64,000 nt of DNA. Origin: Sphagnum compactum. Lineage: Eukaryota; Bryophyta; Sphagnopsida; Sphagnales. Position numbers and translations under genes: made by a program. The notes beneath the pieces were generated by a model. The model worked only from the letters and a program-made list of their open reading frames with translations, was not told the origin of the DNA and did no database searches. This document shows positions 12,701 to 24,504 of the stretch, one piece after another. The first letter of the stretch is position 1, and every line of letters begins with the position of its first letter. The stretch spans positions 18,906,271-18,970,270 of the forward strand of contig OZ234499.1 of the NCBI GenBank assembly GCA_965153455.1. The letters are read 5' to 3'.

Positions 12701-14344
12701 TAACAAGAGACAAAGTGTTTAGAATAATCTATGATGTATGCCATTTGAGAGGAAGGGTACATGGCTAATGACCTTAACACCAATCTACTTACAACAATGA
12801 AGTACAATTTATTTTCGAAATTAAAGAATTTTCTAAAACATGATCCCTTCGCTTGCAAATTGACACAAGTCAATTTTCTATTCATAAGGAAAAAATTTAC
12901 AACGAAAAAATTCAAAAAAATACCAAAAAAATCAGAATAAAACAACTTGCATATCATCACCTTGTTTTGAGTAGTGTGTTAAACTTTCAAGGCTTAAGGG
13001 GTGTAGTAATGAAAGCTTCTATCCATTCTTGTCTTCCTTTTCCTAACTTTTAAAATTATTTTACACATTTGTATAAACTACTTGAAAAAAAGATATGATT
13101 AAAACTTATCTCAAGCATTTGCACATTTTTTCTTTAGTATTTACCCAAAACATGAAAGAAGGCCTGTTCAAAACATGTTCCTTTATAACTTTTAGCCATA
13201 CCCAAAGTTTCACAATTGATTATTAATTCCAAAGTGGTTATCATGAATGATATTTAGACCCAATTCATCCTTTACATAAACAAGGATATTTTTGGTAATC
13301 TATATTGCTAAAAAGATCTTGTAGATTTCTTGCCAATGTTTGACCTTAAGGTTTTAGATGCTTCCAACAAATCAATTATAATATGTTTTGGCACTTAATT
13401 TTCTCCTAAAATTTTCACAACCAATGCTAAAACATAATGTGCTCCTTTGGACATCCAAATATCAAAACTTGTAATATGCCAAAACTAGTAAGATGTGTCT
13501 TCTAGTTTTCTTCGAATTAATTATTACATTCCTTAATTGAAGGTTTTTTTGGAAGGGAAAACAACATGAAGGCATAATACATTACCAGATGCCTCAACCA
13601 AGTACTTTTTAAAAACTAAATAGGGAGGTGGATATATGACAATAGGAAAATTGAAGTTCTCCAAAAACCTTTTCTAGTGAACATTACCCTTTTAATTATA
13701 AAAATCCATTGTCCCAAAAAATTTAGAGATTTTACCATTTACCATAGACCTTTTATTTGCAAGTGCTCTTTCGATTGGACCTTTCAAGTTGTTATTAACT
13801 TCTTTTTCAATTTTTTTGCAATTAATCCATGGTTTACATCCACATTTTTCCTCAATGCAATTATACCATTATTTTTGAAATAAGACATTGGAGCTTTTTT
13901 CAACATTATCCTTTGGTGAAAACTATAAAAAACATTGGATTACTATAACAAATCACACAATGCATTAATTCTAGGACATCCACATCCATTTTTGACCTAT
14001 CATTCATTTTTTTCAAGATGTTTCATAAAACAAAAAATATGTTTATGAAGATATGCAAATGCAAATGACTCCCTTTCACTTCAAGTCAAAGTGTCATTTG
14101 TACTAAATGGTCTTACAAAAAAAAAATCACAATAAAAATTTAACAGCCCCAATTTATCCAAAACCCAGAACCTAAATAAAAACATACAAACAAACCCTTA
14201 TAAACAACAAAGAACAAAAATCTCACTTTTGTGAATTTCAAAGGTTGTTGTTGTTATAAACTCCATAATGTTCTAACTACAAATAACTTGCACTTTAAAG
14301 GTGAGGGGGCGAGAATACCACCGCCACAAAAAAGAGGGAAATAA
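9787..14344. other. AT-rich spacer, possible transposase relic on the - strand
   Basis: No gene can be supported. On the - strand, about 11930-11530 reads through scattered stops as a weakly protein-like sequence (including LDNLEKLIFV) that faintly recalls the C-terminal dimerisation region of hAT transposases. This is a guess, and the match is too poor to call. Other frames are short and AT-driven. Confidence 0.3.
11018..11090. repeat. 30-31-bp tandem repeat, about 2.4 copies
   Basis: TTAAGGATTATAGCC begins copies at 11018, 11049 and 11079. The first two share the GAATGTC-TGCATG core, and the third is cut short. Confidence 0.85.
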
Positions 14345-14608
14345 CATCACAAACTTGCCCCCTCCATGTAGATGTGTTTTTATAACATTTTAATGATGTG
14401 TTCAAGGTTCAATGCTAATGAAGTGTTGATACAATCATGGATATGATGTTGTGATGACATTGTAACACATTTTGATGATTGATCATTGTATTACAATGTC
14501 ATTACAACATATGAATGATTGTATCAACATTTCATTAGCATTTAACCTTGAACACATTGTTAAAATATTGTAAAAACACATCTACATGGAGGGGGCAAGT
14601 TTGTGATG
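14345..14608. mobile_element. Foldback MITE, copy A
   Basis: The whole element is an inverted repeat. CATCACAAACTTGCCCCCTC at 14345 is matched by its exact complement ending at 14608, and the arms stay about 90% complementary for about 125 bp each, leaving almost no loop. There is no coding capacity. A second member (14763-15022) shares the internal sequence, so this is a dispersed family. No clear target-site duplication was seen, partly because the right flank is tandemly duplicated. The transcript would form a long hairpin and could feed small-RNA production; that is inference. Confidence 0.8.
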
Positions 14609-14684
14609 AAGACAAGTAACAAAAAGGTGACACATAGAGGGGGCAAGTTTGTGATGAAGACAAGTAACAACAAGGTGACACATA
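14589..14684. repeat. 48-bp tandem duplication at the edge of foldback MITE A
   Basis: Copy 1 (14589-14636) contains the last 20 bases of the element plus flank, and copy 2 (14637-14684) repeats it with few changes (GAGGGGGCAAGTTTGTGATG, then ACAAGTAACAACAAGGTGAC). The duplication spans the element boundary, so it arose after insertion. Confidence 0.85.
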
Positions 14685-14762
14685 AAGGAATCAAGTTACC
14701 TTAAGAAAATCCAAATCTAAAAATAATGACAAATAATACAGGCAATGATGAATAACAACTTA

Positions 14763-15022
14763 TCACAAATTTTCTTCCTCCATGTATATGTGTTTTTACA
14801 ACACTTTAACAATATGTTCAAGATTAAGTGTTAGTGAAATGTTGATCAATCAGTGATACAATGTTGTAATGACACTGTAATACAATGATAAATTATCATA
14901 ATGTATTATAATGCCATCACAACATAATATCAATGATCATATCAACATTTTGTTAACACTTATTTTTAAACATATTGTAAAAATGTTATAAATACACATA
15001 TACATGGAAGAATAACTTTGTA
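14763..15022. mobile_element. Foldback MITE, copy B (same family as copy A)
   Basis: A second inverted repeat, about 155 bp downstream of copy A. CCATGTATATGTG near 14780 is mirrored by CACATATACATGG near 14995-15006. The arms are about 125 bp and more diverged than in copy A. Internal words such as ATGTTGATACAATCA/ATGTTGATCAATCA are shared with copy A. Non-coding. Confidence 0.75.
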
Positions 15023-17582
15023 ATATGAATGACAATAAATAGCAAGGGCAACAAACAGCAAAAGCAAAGACATTGAGCACCAACACGACTATGCAAATGG
15101 AACCAAAAACAAACTCAAAAAAACTAGCAAACAATGTGAAAAAAGACAAAAAAAACAAAAAAAAAAAAAACAAAGTGGGCCTAAGAGGATTCAAGTTGCT
15201 AACAAATCAAGGGTTTTTATCTCTCTCCTCACCACACAATGTGCAACAGCCACCTTAAACCCTAAAACTGACCCCAACTAACACATTAACTAAGTAAGAA
15301 CTGGACCTAGGAGGTTGTATTATAACTTACCCAAGGTTTAGGTTTTGAAATTACCTGAAGAGAATCTGGACCTTACTGAACCAGGTCTCTCAACCTATCC
15401 TTGTTGGCGGGTATCAACCCGGGTATCACTGGGATTGATAAATTTCAATTCTTTTTGGAGAGAACAGGGCTGAAGACTGACCCCCTTCTGGATTTTGGTT
15501 CAATACCCAGCCAACACTGGTCATGTCCAGTGTTATGCAGATATTTGGAATTGTTAAGAACCTTAGGTTTCAAATTGTTCAAAATTTAAAAGCAAACAGA
15601 TTTTGTTTTTTTTTAAAAAAAGAATTTAAGAACCTCGGGTTTTGGTTATTTCAAAAGCTTGAAGAACCTAATGGGTTTCCGGCAAGAGGTTTTGGCAAAG
15701 AACCATGGGTAAAAAGGTTGGGCAGTTCTTTGAATACTTTGCATGCTTTGTGAGAATGGCGGTTATATGTCAGAACTGGTTCTCTGATTTTCTGGGAACA
15801 TAATAAGTACCGATCCTAGGGAAGTGCAAATACTTGGACCTCTCCAAGGCATGGGCACTATTGAGTGCCACCAGGTTGGTTCCCTTTGTGCAAAGAGCAC
15901 TGTGCACAGCACCATGTCTGTTCAGGCATTGTGAATGACAACAGTTGGGGGGACTTGTCTCATGTCATGGGTACTAAAGTACTATCACTTAGGACCTCAC
16001 TTAGGACCATTCTCCACACTCAACCAAAACCACTTATTGGCCCCAATGTGAAACAAGCCCTTCATTGTGTAATTAGTGGCTTTGCCCTTTATAATGATAG
16101 GTTCAATTGCAATCTTGAGAGACAAGAAAATCAAAGTGTAATTTATTTATGTAATTGTATTGGAGGAAAAAAAAAAGCAGCCTAGAGTCTACAACTTTTG
16201 TGGAGCCTCAAATATTATTATTATTTGCAAAAGGAGACAAATTAATTAGAACTTATGTCAAATCCTGACTATCTTCATTTATTACACATAAATCTTCAAT
16301 TTTTTAATAATATAATACTAATAATGATGCAATCACAAAAACTCAGGGTGAAACTAGTTTTACTGTCAGTAGTGGGAGCAAAAATAATTTCACACCTTCT
16401 TCAAGGTCATTGTACTCTAAAGAATATTTTTAATCTTATCCTACAATTATACCCAAATTGCTTGCATTGTTGTTGTGTTTTTTCTTATTTTAATGGAAAT
16501 TTTTTTATCGTCATTCACAAATGAATTCTCAATTCAACCCAAAAATATATCTGGAAATCTTACATGGATCAAAAAAGTCTCATCACATCCCTCTGTGATG
16601 AGAGGGAGAAATTTGGACATATATTCTGAGTAAGCTAGTTCATAGGAAATTTTTCAAATGAAGTCAAACAGTCCCAATGCTCCAAACTAATTTTTAAGAA
16701 GCTCCTCCAAAAGTGAGGAGTACTATTTCTCTTCATGTCAACTCCAACACATTCGTGCCAAATTCCATACCATCTAAGAGCCATTTGCATGTCAGGTTTC
16801 CACGGTTTTGCTTCAATATTGTAAAACAATTGGAGAAATTTCTAAGTGTATTTGGAGAGCACTTTAATATACTTACGAATACCTGAGAAAAGAGAATGGA
16901 TTGTATACTCCTTAAGAATGAGAGGAAAATTATGTGTACTTGTAAATGTAAGCTCCCTCGCACTCTTGAAGAGTAGGCACAAGAACCCTCCCCCACCTTA
17001 CACCTCCTGATCTAAGGATGTTTAGGTGTATGATAAGGTTTGCCTCACGATATACTATAGGTAAAGCCCATGAGTGAGGAATAGTCTCCAAATACAAGGC
17101 CAGTGGCCCCTTGAGTACTGCCTCATCTGCCCCTTATTTTGGGACTGGCCCTACAATAACAGAGCTTCACCCAACTACACTAAAGTCAGTGGGCCCGATG
17201 CACAAACCCACCACTTACACAAACCCAGTGCTAAAAAATAACTGAGTGCAAAGGCATACAAAGAATTCAAAGAAAGTGAATTAATAAATTTTCCCTTTCC
17301 CCTTCCCCCCCAAAACAAAGAGAAGACTGAAAAAAGGTTAAGAGAAATTAGGGAGTGCGTGTGTTTGTAAAATTCACAAGGTTTAGATCATTTCCACCTA
17401 CAGCAATAAAATGGCTTGTAGACTATATTTTGGTTGAAGCATAGGAGTGAAAGAGTGTGACAATCAATTTGGGCCTGTATATATGTGAAAGGATGCATTG
17501 CACTCCAATGACTATTTTGATTGGCCATTGAGCAACTATGATGACATTTAAATTGTCTCTCACTTCTTTATATTAGTGAGCG
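15023..17582. other. Spacer with no supportable gene
   Basis: 15370-16200 is less AT-rich and has + strand frames of 62-106 codons (for example 15865-16185), none with a recognisable motif. Words of the type AAGAACCT-GGTTT recur at 15550-15720. 16635-17000 has two short - strand frames, also unrecognised. No RNA gene seen. Confidence 0.5.
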
Positions 17583-17880
17583 CCAAAAATTGCGAAAGGA
17601 CAAATGTGCACACCACTTCAATGAACTTTTTCTCTTCATTGAAGTAGAACTTCAATGTTAAATTATTTGTAATTTAGTTCACAAATATGAAAATCATTTG
17701 AAATTCAATAACTGTCGATTCAATGGTTCAAAAATTGTGAAACAACAAATGTGCATAGTGCATACCACCTCAAGATGAATAATTAACATTGCAATATGTT
17801 GCATATATTATTTAATGGTTCAAAAGTTGTGAACAGACAAATGTGCACACCACCTGAAGATGATGAATAACTAACACTGT
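17583..17880. repeat. Three diverged repeats before the receptor-kinase island
   Basis: Segments starting near 17583, 17728 and 17820 share the order AAAAATTGTGAAA, GACAAATGTGCA and CACCACCT(C/G)AAGATGA. They are spaced about 145 and 92 bp apart, so this is a decayed, irregular tandem array. It lies at the border between AT-rich spacer and the GC-richer upstream region of the receptor gene. Confidence 0.5.
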
Positions 17881-18444
17881 ATGTGGAAAGTGGTAAATAC
17901 TAATAGAGGCCCAATTGGATGCAGTAAACACTCACAGAGGCCCAAATAGGGAGGGGTGTGGGTGGAGATGCTGTAATAAAAGTAGTTAAAAAATTGAACA
18001 CTTTGGCTGGCTGCTGGCGCTGCTGCAGTTGTGTCCCTCTCTGTGTGTGCACTGTGTATGTCTCTCTGGGGACTTTTCTGAAGCACCGGCTGCTGCTGCT
18101 GCTCTCGAACAATCCCAAGGAGATCTACATGGGGCCCGCGCGCGCGGGCGGCGTCTCCGCGAGAGAAAGAGCTCTTGCAGCTAGCTAGTTAGCTAGCGCG
18201 AGAAGCTTTTTTGCTTCACAAATCTGTCGCCGCCACAGCTGTAGCAATCCATTGAAGCTTTCCTCTTTGTAATTGAGATCTTCATTAAACTAGTGTCAAG
18301 AAATTGATCTGGGCGTAGTAGTAGCTGCAGAAGTTCTTACTTCTTAGGCCTGGATATGGATTGATCACATCGGCTGTTGCAGCAGCGATGCCCACAGGAT
18401 TTAGTGCGTACATGTACCATTTGTTTTAGCTTGTCGATATATCA

Positions 18445-18476
<32 letters not shown>
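18445..18476. repeat. (GTC)n trinucleotide microsatellite
   Basis: About 10.7 uninterrupted GTC units in the upstream region of the receptor kinase. It would be length-polymorphic. Confidence 0.95.
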
Positions 18477-18995
18477 AGTGCCCCAGGAGCCAGTGTTTCC
18501 ATTTTCTGGCCTCCATTTGCCTTACGGCAGGAATTGTAGCTGCAGCGTCGACGGAACTTTGTCAGGAAACAGGTGCTGCAGCCATACCCCCAGTGTCATA
18601 GACTCGAGTACTTTGCTGTCGTAATTTGTTGGATCAGCAGTCTAGCCGCTGCTGCGTCCTATTGGTCGTGCCGGTGTAGTGTGCTCCATCTTGCAATGGC
18701 GACGACGACGTCCTTGTTGATCCTCAAGGCCGCTACTAGTGCCAGCTACTAGAGCTACTAGTCGCTAACTCTACAGTCCCGACTCGTGGGAACTTGCAGC
18801 TGCTCATTTGCAGCTCTTGATCTGCATCATCAATGCACTTGTTTTTTTCTCTTTTTGATCTCAGCTTCCTGCAAGGTCCAGCTTCGACCACAAAGTACTA
18901 GTTATAGTGCATGACGTCTCAGTCTTCCGAACTTTGGTTTTGTTCCTGCAGCTAGCTAGGTTCATCTACGAACTCCTCCCCGCGAAGCTAAGACG

Positions 18996-19005
18996 TATAT
19001 ATAAG
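18996..19005 (+). promoter_or_regulatory. TATA-like box
   Basis: TATATATAAG in otherwise GC-balanced sequence, 1.09 kb upstream of the receptor ATG. If used, transcription would begin near 19030 and give a leader of about 1 kb before splicing. Only the motif supports it. Confidence 0.25.
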
Positions 19006-19593
19006 AGCGACAGCAAGACTTATGGAACTCTCCAGATTCTTTACTTGTTTGCAGCTCATGACGTCCGTGATTGAGATCGATGTCATGCCCAAAAGGACGC
19101 TCTGAATCCGAGTCAGTTCGACTCCCAAGAATCTGTTTTCTCGCTTGGTCAATATGTCTGCGCAGATGTTCTCTTATGTCTCTTGGTACGACGTAGCTTC
19201 CAGCTGCTAAGAATCGAGATCGTACTTGCAGTTTTCCACTAGGTCTGGAGCTGCTGTGATATCGTCTGCGATCTAGGCTTCATGTCCAGGGGAAGAGGAA
19301 GTCGAGGGTGAGAGCAAGTGTAGCGTGGCGGTCAGAGCTGAGTAAGAGCTGGGGGCTAGTAGCTGCAGCTGCGAAGAGTATCATTTCGTGAAGGAGACGG
19401 TACTGACGGGGCAAGCTTGAGCGAGGGACATGGAATGCGCTATTGACGCAGCGCAGTTGCTAGTGCGCTGGAGACGTTCGTTGCACGAGCCGCCGCCAGA
19501 GACCAAGCTGCTGCAGTCGACCGCTCATGTTGTGCCTGCTTCTCAGATCTGTCGAAGCTGTTGTGGGCTTATAGTAGTTGGGATCAGATGCAG

Positions 19594-19908
19594 GTAAGCC
19601 GAGTCGTCGTCATTGCATGCATTTCTCACAGTGGTCCGAATCCTACTTCCGCGAATTGCACCACCATCGCTGCGTCATTGCCAAGAGCTGATAGATCTCA
19701 TGTCGAGAACTTTACTTTTTACAGTCTTTTCAGAATCTTCTTTGGTAGGCGTGCACCTAACAAGGAGCTTTGCACATTGGTCGAAGTCTGGCAGTCCTTG
19801 GTCTCTGAGGAAGCTGCGATCCTGCTTTCTAGCTCTGGACCAGTACACTCTGTGTGTCCTGTGGAATCGTAGTTTATTGATGTGAATCTTTTCTCAACTG
19901 CCTTGCAG
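19594..19908 (+). other. Candidate 5'-UTR intron of the receptor kinase gene
   Basis: A strong donor (CAG|GTAAGC at 19593/19594) pairs with an acceptor that has a pyrimidine-rich run (TTTTCTCAACTGCCTTGCAG, ending at 19908). The length, 315 bp, is close to coding intron 1 of the same gene (310 bp). Its removal would place the mRNA leader about 182 nt before the ATG. No transcript evidence is available. Confidence 0.45.
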
Positions 19909-20090
19909 CAGCAGGATGCACTAGCAGCTGTGTGCAGTTACGGATTCTGATTCCGAGTGGAGTGCACGTCGAAGGATTTGCAGCAGCTCATGATCAAACC
20001 ATCGACTCGGGAATTCGCGAAAAAGCTCTGAACTACTTCTGCAGCTAGCTAGCACGCCGAAGAAAAGATTAGTACCCTAGTGCAAGCAAG

Positions 20091-23000
20091 ATGTTGAGCG
20101 GATTTGCACTAGCAGACTCCTCCAGCCGCGGCTACTACAACGTGGTCGTCATCGCATTGTGCACGGTGTTCGTACTGGCGACAACGAGAGATTGTGCTCC
20201 GGCAGGTGTGTCAGCCTCTAGTAGCGACGACATCACAGCCCTCCTCGCATTCCTGAAGACGGTGCGAGGCTCACGCGGTTCGTTATCGAGCTGGAAGGCA
20301 AACGCGGACGGCAGCTACACGCCTTGCAACGGCTGGACCGGCGTGACATGCGACGCACTGGGGAACGTGGTGAATGTCTCCTTGGCATCGTTCTCGTTGT
20401 ACGCCACTCTTCCGCCGGAGATCGGTCTCCTGACGTCCATGCAAGTGCTCGACCTCTTCGCGACCAACTTGACGGGTGCCATCCCTGCCGAACTCGGCAA
20501 CTGCACCAGCTTGACATTCATGGACTTGAGTCAGAACAGCCTGACGGGCGTCATTCCCGCCGCGCTTGGCCAACTGGTGCATCTCCAATATCTCCAGCTC
20601 AATTCCAACTTCCTGGAAGGCGCATTGCCTCCCGAGCTTGGCCAGTGCTCCAGCCTCTCTAACCTTATATTCTACGGTAACAGCTTGAGCGGCAGCATAC
20701 CTCCCGAGTACGGTCAGCTCACACAGCTCAAGATCCTTCGCGGTGGTGGCAACTCCAACCTCACCGGAAGCTTACCTCCTGAGCTCAGCAACTGCACGCA
20801 GCTGATTGAGTTGGGGTTTGCAATCACGGGTCTGCATGGCAGCATCCCTCCAGAGTACGGTATGCTGACGAACTTGACGACCTTCAAAGTTTACTCTACC
20901 AATCTCACGGGCTCTATTCCCGCGGAGCTCGGCAACTGCACGAGCTTGCAATACTTGTACTTGGAGCAAAACCAGTTGACGGGTATCATCCCGCCGGAGC
21001 TTGGCAATCTACAGCAGCTCGTGGAGCTGAACCTCTGGTTCAACCAGTTGACTGGCGAGATTCCAGCGTCTTTGGGGAACTGCTCGTCTCTGCAATCAAT
21101 GGAGTTGTCGGACAACCAGTTGACGGGAGCCATTCCCAAGGAGCTCGGCCAGTTGCAGTCGTTGTGGGCGTTATACCTGACTGGCAACAAGCTCCAGGGA
21201 AGTATCCCGCCGGAGATCGGCAACTGCAGCTCGCTTGCGGACTTGCAGCTAGACAGGAATGAGCTCTCTGGAGCTATACCTTCTGAGCTTGGAAAGCTCA
21301 ACCTGCTCGGCAACTTGCTCTTGTGGGAGAATCAGCTCTCTGGCCCCTTGCCGGCCTCTCTCGGCAACTGCAACAAGCTGGCGAACATCGACGTGTCGAC
21401 TAATAGTCTGAACGGCAGCATTCCGTCGTCGCTCTTCTTGCTGCCCATGCTCGAGAAGCTCACTCTCATCTCCAACCAGCTCACTGGGGAGATCCCTACC
21501 AATATTGATCAGAGCACTGGGCTCTTGCGTTTACGCCTCTCCAACAACTCGCTCTCAGGTGAGTTGTACACTACTACACATGCATGTCTCTGTGATCTTC
21601 TGAGCTTCGAACCTTGACTTCTCGGCAAGATTTTCTGAGTTGCTCAGCTTTGGCATTTGATCTTGTGTTTAGATAGTTCTGGACTAAAACTTTGGACTTT
21701 TTCTAACACGGTGGCTTGGATCGACTTAAAGTTTCTCTCCGATTTTCCAACTTCCAAATGATCAATTGTTAATTCTGAACGCAGGTTCCTTGTGTTCATT
21801 TTCTTGTTCCTTGTTGTCTCTGTTCACAACAGCTGATGTAGCAAGTATATTGTTGTGCTGTTTTGCAGGTAGCATCCCTCCCCAAGTTGGAATGCTCAAG
21901 AACCTTGTCTTCCTGGACATCGCCTTCAACGACTTGTCCGGAAGCATCCCGAGCGAGATCGGAAATGCCAGTGCACTGCAGCTTCTCACTCTCAATGCTA
22001 ATCATCTCACTGGCACCCTGCCAGTTTCGATAGGGAACCTTGCTCGTCTCCAGACGCTGGATGTCTCCGACAACAACTTGGAAGGTCCATTGCCGCAGGA
22101 GTTGGGGAACTTGGGTGAGATTCTTCAGCTTTCGATCAGTGACAACGGATTCATGGGTCCCATGCCTACATCTCTCGGTAATTGTCAGCAGCTGGAGCTT
22201 CTGAACATGAGCCGAAACCACTTGAATGGCTCCATCATCCATGAGATAGGAAAGCTTGCAAGCTTGATCTCTGGGCTCGACCTCAGCTGGAACAACTTGA
22301 CTGGCCCACTTCCACAAGAGCTTAGCAATCTTGTCAGTCTCCAGCTCCTGGATTTGTCACACAACAGCCTCACAGGAAGCTTGGAAGTTCTGGGACAGCT
22401 TGATAGCTTAACTTCTCTCAATGTCTCCTTCAACGATTTCACTGGAGCTCTTCCAGACTCCTCTGTCTTCCGCAACTTGCCATCAAGTGATGTCTTGGGC
22501 AACCCAGGGCTTTGTTTACCAGACCAGCAGAATTCTGCAAACACATCATGTGGTGCTTCTGGCAGTGGACAGCCAAGTGCAGCAGGAGGATCTTCAAATC
22601 ACCACTCTGATCATGGCAAAGCTGGAACTACAATCATGGTGTGTCTTTTGTTCGGATTTGCACTGCTGATTCTAGCTGGTGGCTGCTTCTTGTTCTACAA
22701 AAGATATTGGATCTATGGCAATCCTTTCAGCAGCAGCTCAGATGCGCAAGACTCCAGCACATGGCCATGGAAACTCACACCATTCCAGAAGCTGACATTC
22801 ACAGTGGATGACGTTCTCGACAGTCTGGTGGAGCTCAACATCATTGGGAGTGGGTTTTCAGGTGTGGTTTACAAGGCAGAAATGGATGGTGGTGAGACCA
22901 TTGCTGTGAAGAAGCTCTGGCCTGCAACAGTGGGAGGAGAACGCAATTATGATGTGTTTGCAGCCGAGGTTGACACTTTGGGCAGAATTCGGCACCGAAA

Positions 23001-23939
23001 CATAGTGCGCTTGTTGGGTTATTGCTCCAACAAGGAGTTGAATCTGCTCATGTATGATTTCCTGCCCAATGGTAGCTTGGGGGAAGTGCTTCATGAGAAG
23101 AGGAGGAATCTCAACTGGGAGACTCGATACAACATCTGTCTCGGAGCTGCACAGGGACTTGCTTACCTGCACCATGACTGTGTGCCTGCAATCTTGCACC
23201 GTGATGTTAAGTCTAATAATATTCTGCTGGATTCACGCTATGAGGCATTTGTGGCTGACTTTGGCTTGGCCAAGCTGATTGATGGTGCAAACTCCAAAGC
23301 CATGTCCAAAGTTGCAGGCTCATATGGCTACATTGCTCCAGGTGTGTTCCAGGGTTAAGCTCTACAATTGCTTCGTATTCTTGCGCTTCATGAGTTGCTC
23401 AGAAATTTCACAAGAGGGGAGAGAGAGATCTCACAAGTTTCTCTATGTTTTCTTTGCACAATGTTGACCCTTTCATACAGTTTGGAGAAAAAAAGGGGCC
23501 ATTAGTCCTAATTGGTGGCAGGGTTTTTTGCCTCACTTGTGCAGAGTATGGATACACATTGAAGATCACAGAGAAGAGTGATGTATACAGCTATGGGGTG
23601 GTGATGCTTGAAGTTTTGACAGGGCGACGAGCAGTTGACTCAAGGTATGGAGAGGGATGGCACATTGTGAAATGGGTGCAAGACATGAACATGAATCCAC
23701 AAGGGATAGTGATGGATGTGTTGGATCCAAGGCTCTGCGGGATGCCTGATGACTTCATTCAGGAGATGCTGCAAACACTTGGGGTTGCACTCATGTGTGT
23801 CAATCAGACTCCAGCAGAAAGGCCAACAATGAAAGAAGTTGTGACATTACTTCTGGAAGTGAAGCAAGAACCTGAAGCAAACATTTCAAAGCTGTCACAA
23901 CCGCTTGTGAAGCGCCAATCAAGTTCAGAACAGTGCTAG
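20091..23939 (+). CDS. LRR receptor-like serine/threonine kinase, subfamily XI, RGI/RGFR-like
   Basis: Plasma-membrane receptor kinase, complete, 1111 aa. Exons 20091-21558, 21869-23341 and 23545-23939; introns of 310 and 203 bp, both GT-AG and phase 1. A hydrophobic signal segment (residues about 17-32) precedes an LRR N-cap with the CNGWTGVTC Cys pair, then 25 LRRs of about 24 residues, a membrane span (about 741-767) and a kinase domain. The kinase has the glycine loop GSGFSG (G816), lysine K837, HRDVKSNN (D935) and DFG (D953), so it is an RD kinase and looks catalytically competent. R217-G-G-G220 fits the RxGG motif that RGI receptors use for sulfated RGF peptides, and R480-L-R482 fits the RxR motif of peptide-binding LRR-XI receptors. 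Intron 2 splits GSYGYIAPE, a usual position in this subfamily. The ligand is inferred; a PXY- or CLV-type relative is possible. Confidence 0.95.
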
Positions 23940-24504
23940 CTAACTAACCCCCTCTTCAGTTTCGACCTCTCTTTAGCATAGCGCATTTATACACTAAAGT
24001 GAAACAACTACACCCACTCAGTATACACCAACCCACCACCACCACTGTCCCAGTGCGATATGTATGCTTGCAGTGTACAATTACACTCTCAAAGTCATCA
24101 TGGCTTTACAGACAATCATGCCAGCTGCTTCATGATCATCAACGCATCATTGATTTGCTGTGTGTTTCCTGATTCTCTGCGAAGCAGGATCTACCAATGT
24201 TTGAATCATCTCATTGCTTTGTGTGCAATTGAGTTTGAACCTGAATTTTTGCCTTCTTTCAAGGGCATAAAAGTGCGGGAGCAACTTGACACCAGAAAAA
24301 AGGGAAAACAAAAAAAAAAATGCACAAGGGAGAGATCAGACCTGCAATTAGACACTAGTGAGAGAATAGCAATCGCAAAGTCAATCCCACTTTGATTCAG
24401 TCAGCTGTGCTGCAATTTTGTGTAGCAGACTTGTGAATATATCTTCATAGACTTATCATGTAATTGGAGCCCATGCAAATGGAGTTTTTCTTTATAGTTA
24501 TACT
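23940..24504. other. 3' flank of the receptor kinase
   Basis: Contains the probable 3' UTR. No canonical AATAAA was seen soon after the stop. Open frames here (24060-24395) show no motif. The region ends against the decayed PPR copy, which points towards the kinase gene (convergent). Confidence 0.45.

Larger units (their letters stand above)
17950..20090 (+). promoter_or_regulatory. GC-rich upstream and leader region of the LRR receptor kinase
   Basis: Composition changes sharply near 17.95 kb to balanced or GC-rich sequence, with a GCGCGC core at about 18137, an AGCTAGCTAGTTAGCTAGC near-palindrome at about 18178-18204 and many CTGCAG words. The stretch has no long ORF with a domain and leads straight into the receptor ATG at 20091. 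It probably holds promoter plus a long 5' UTR. A TATA-like box at 18996 and a well-formed intron at 19594-19908 are listed separately. Several short upstream ATGs are present, so translation may be attenuated (inference). Confidence 0.55.

Noticed and set aside
20233-21313. Several - strand ORFs of 65-140 codons
   Set aside because: Shadows of the repetitive LRR exon on the opposite strand; no motif of their own.
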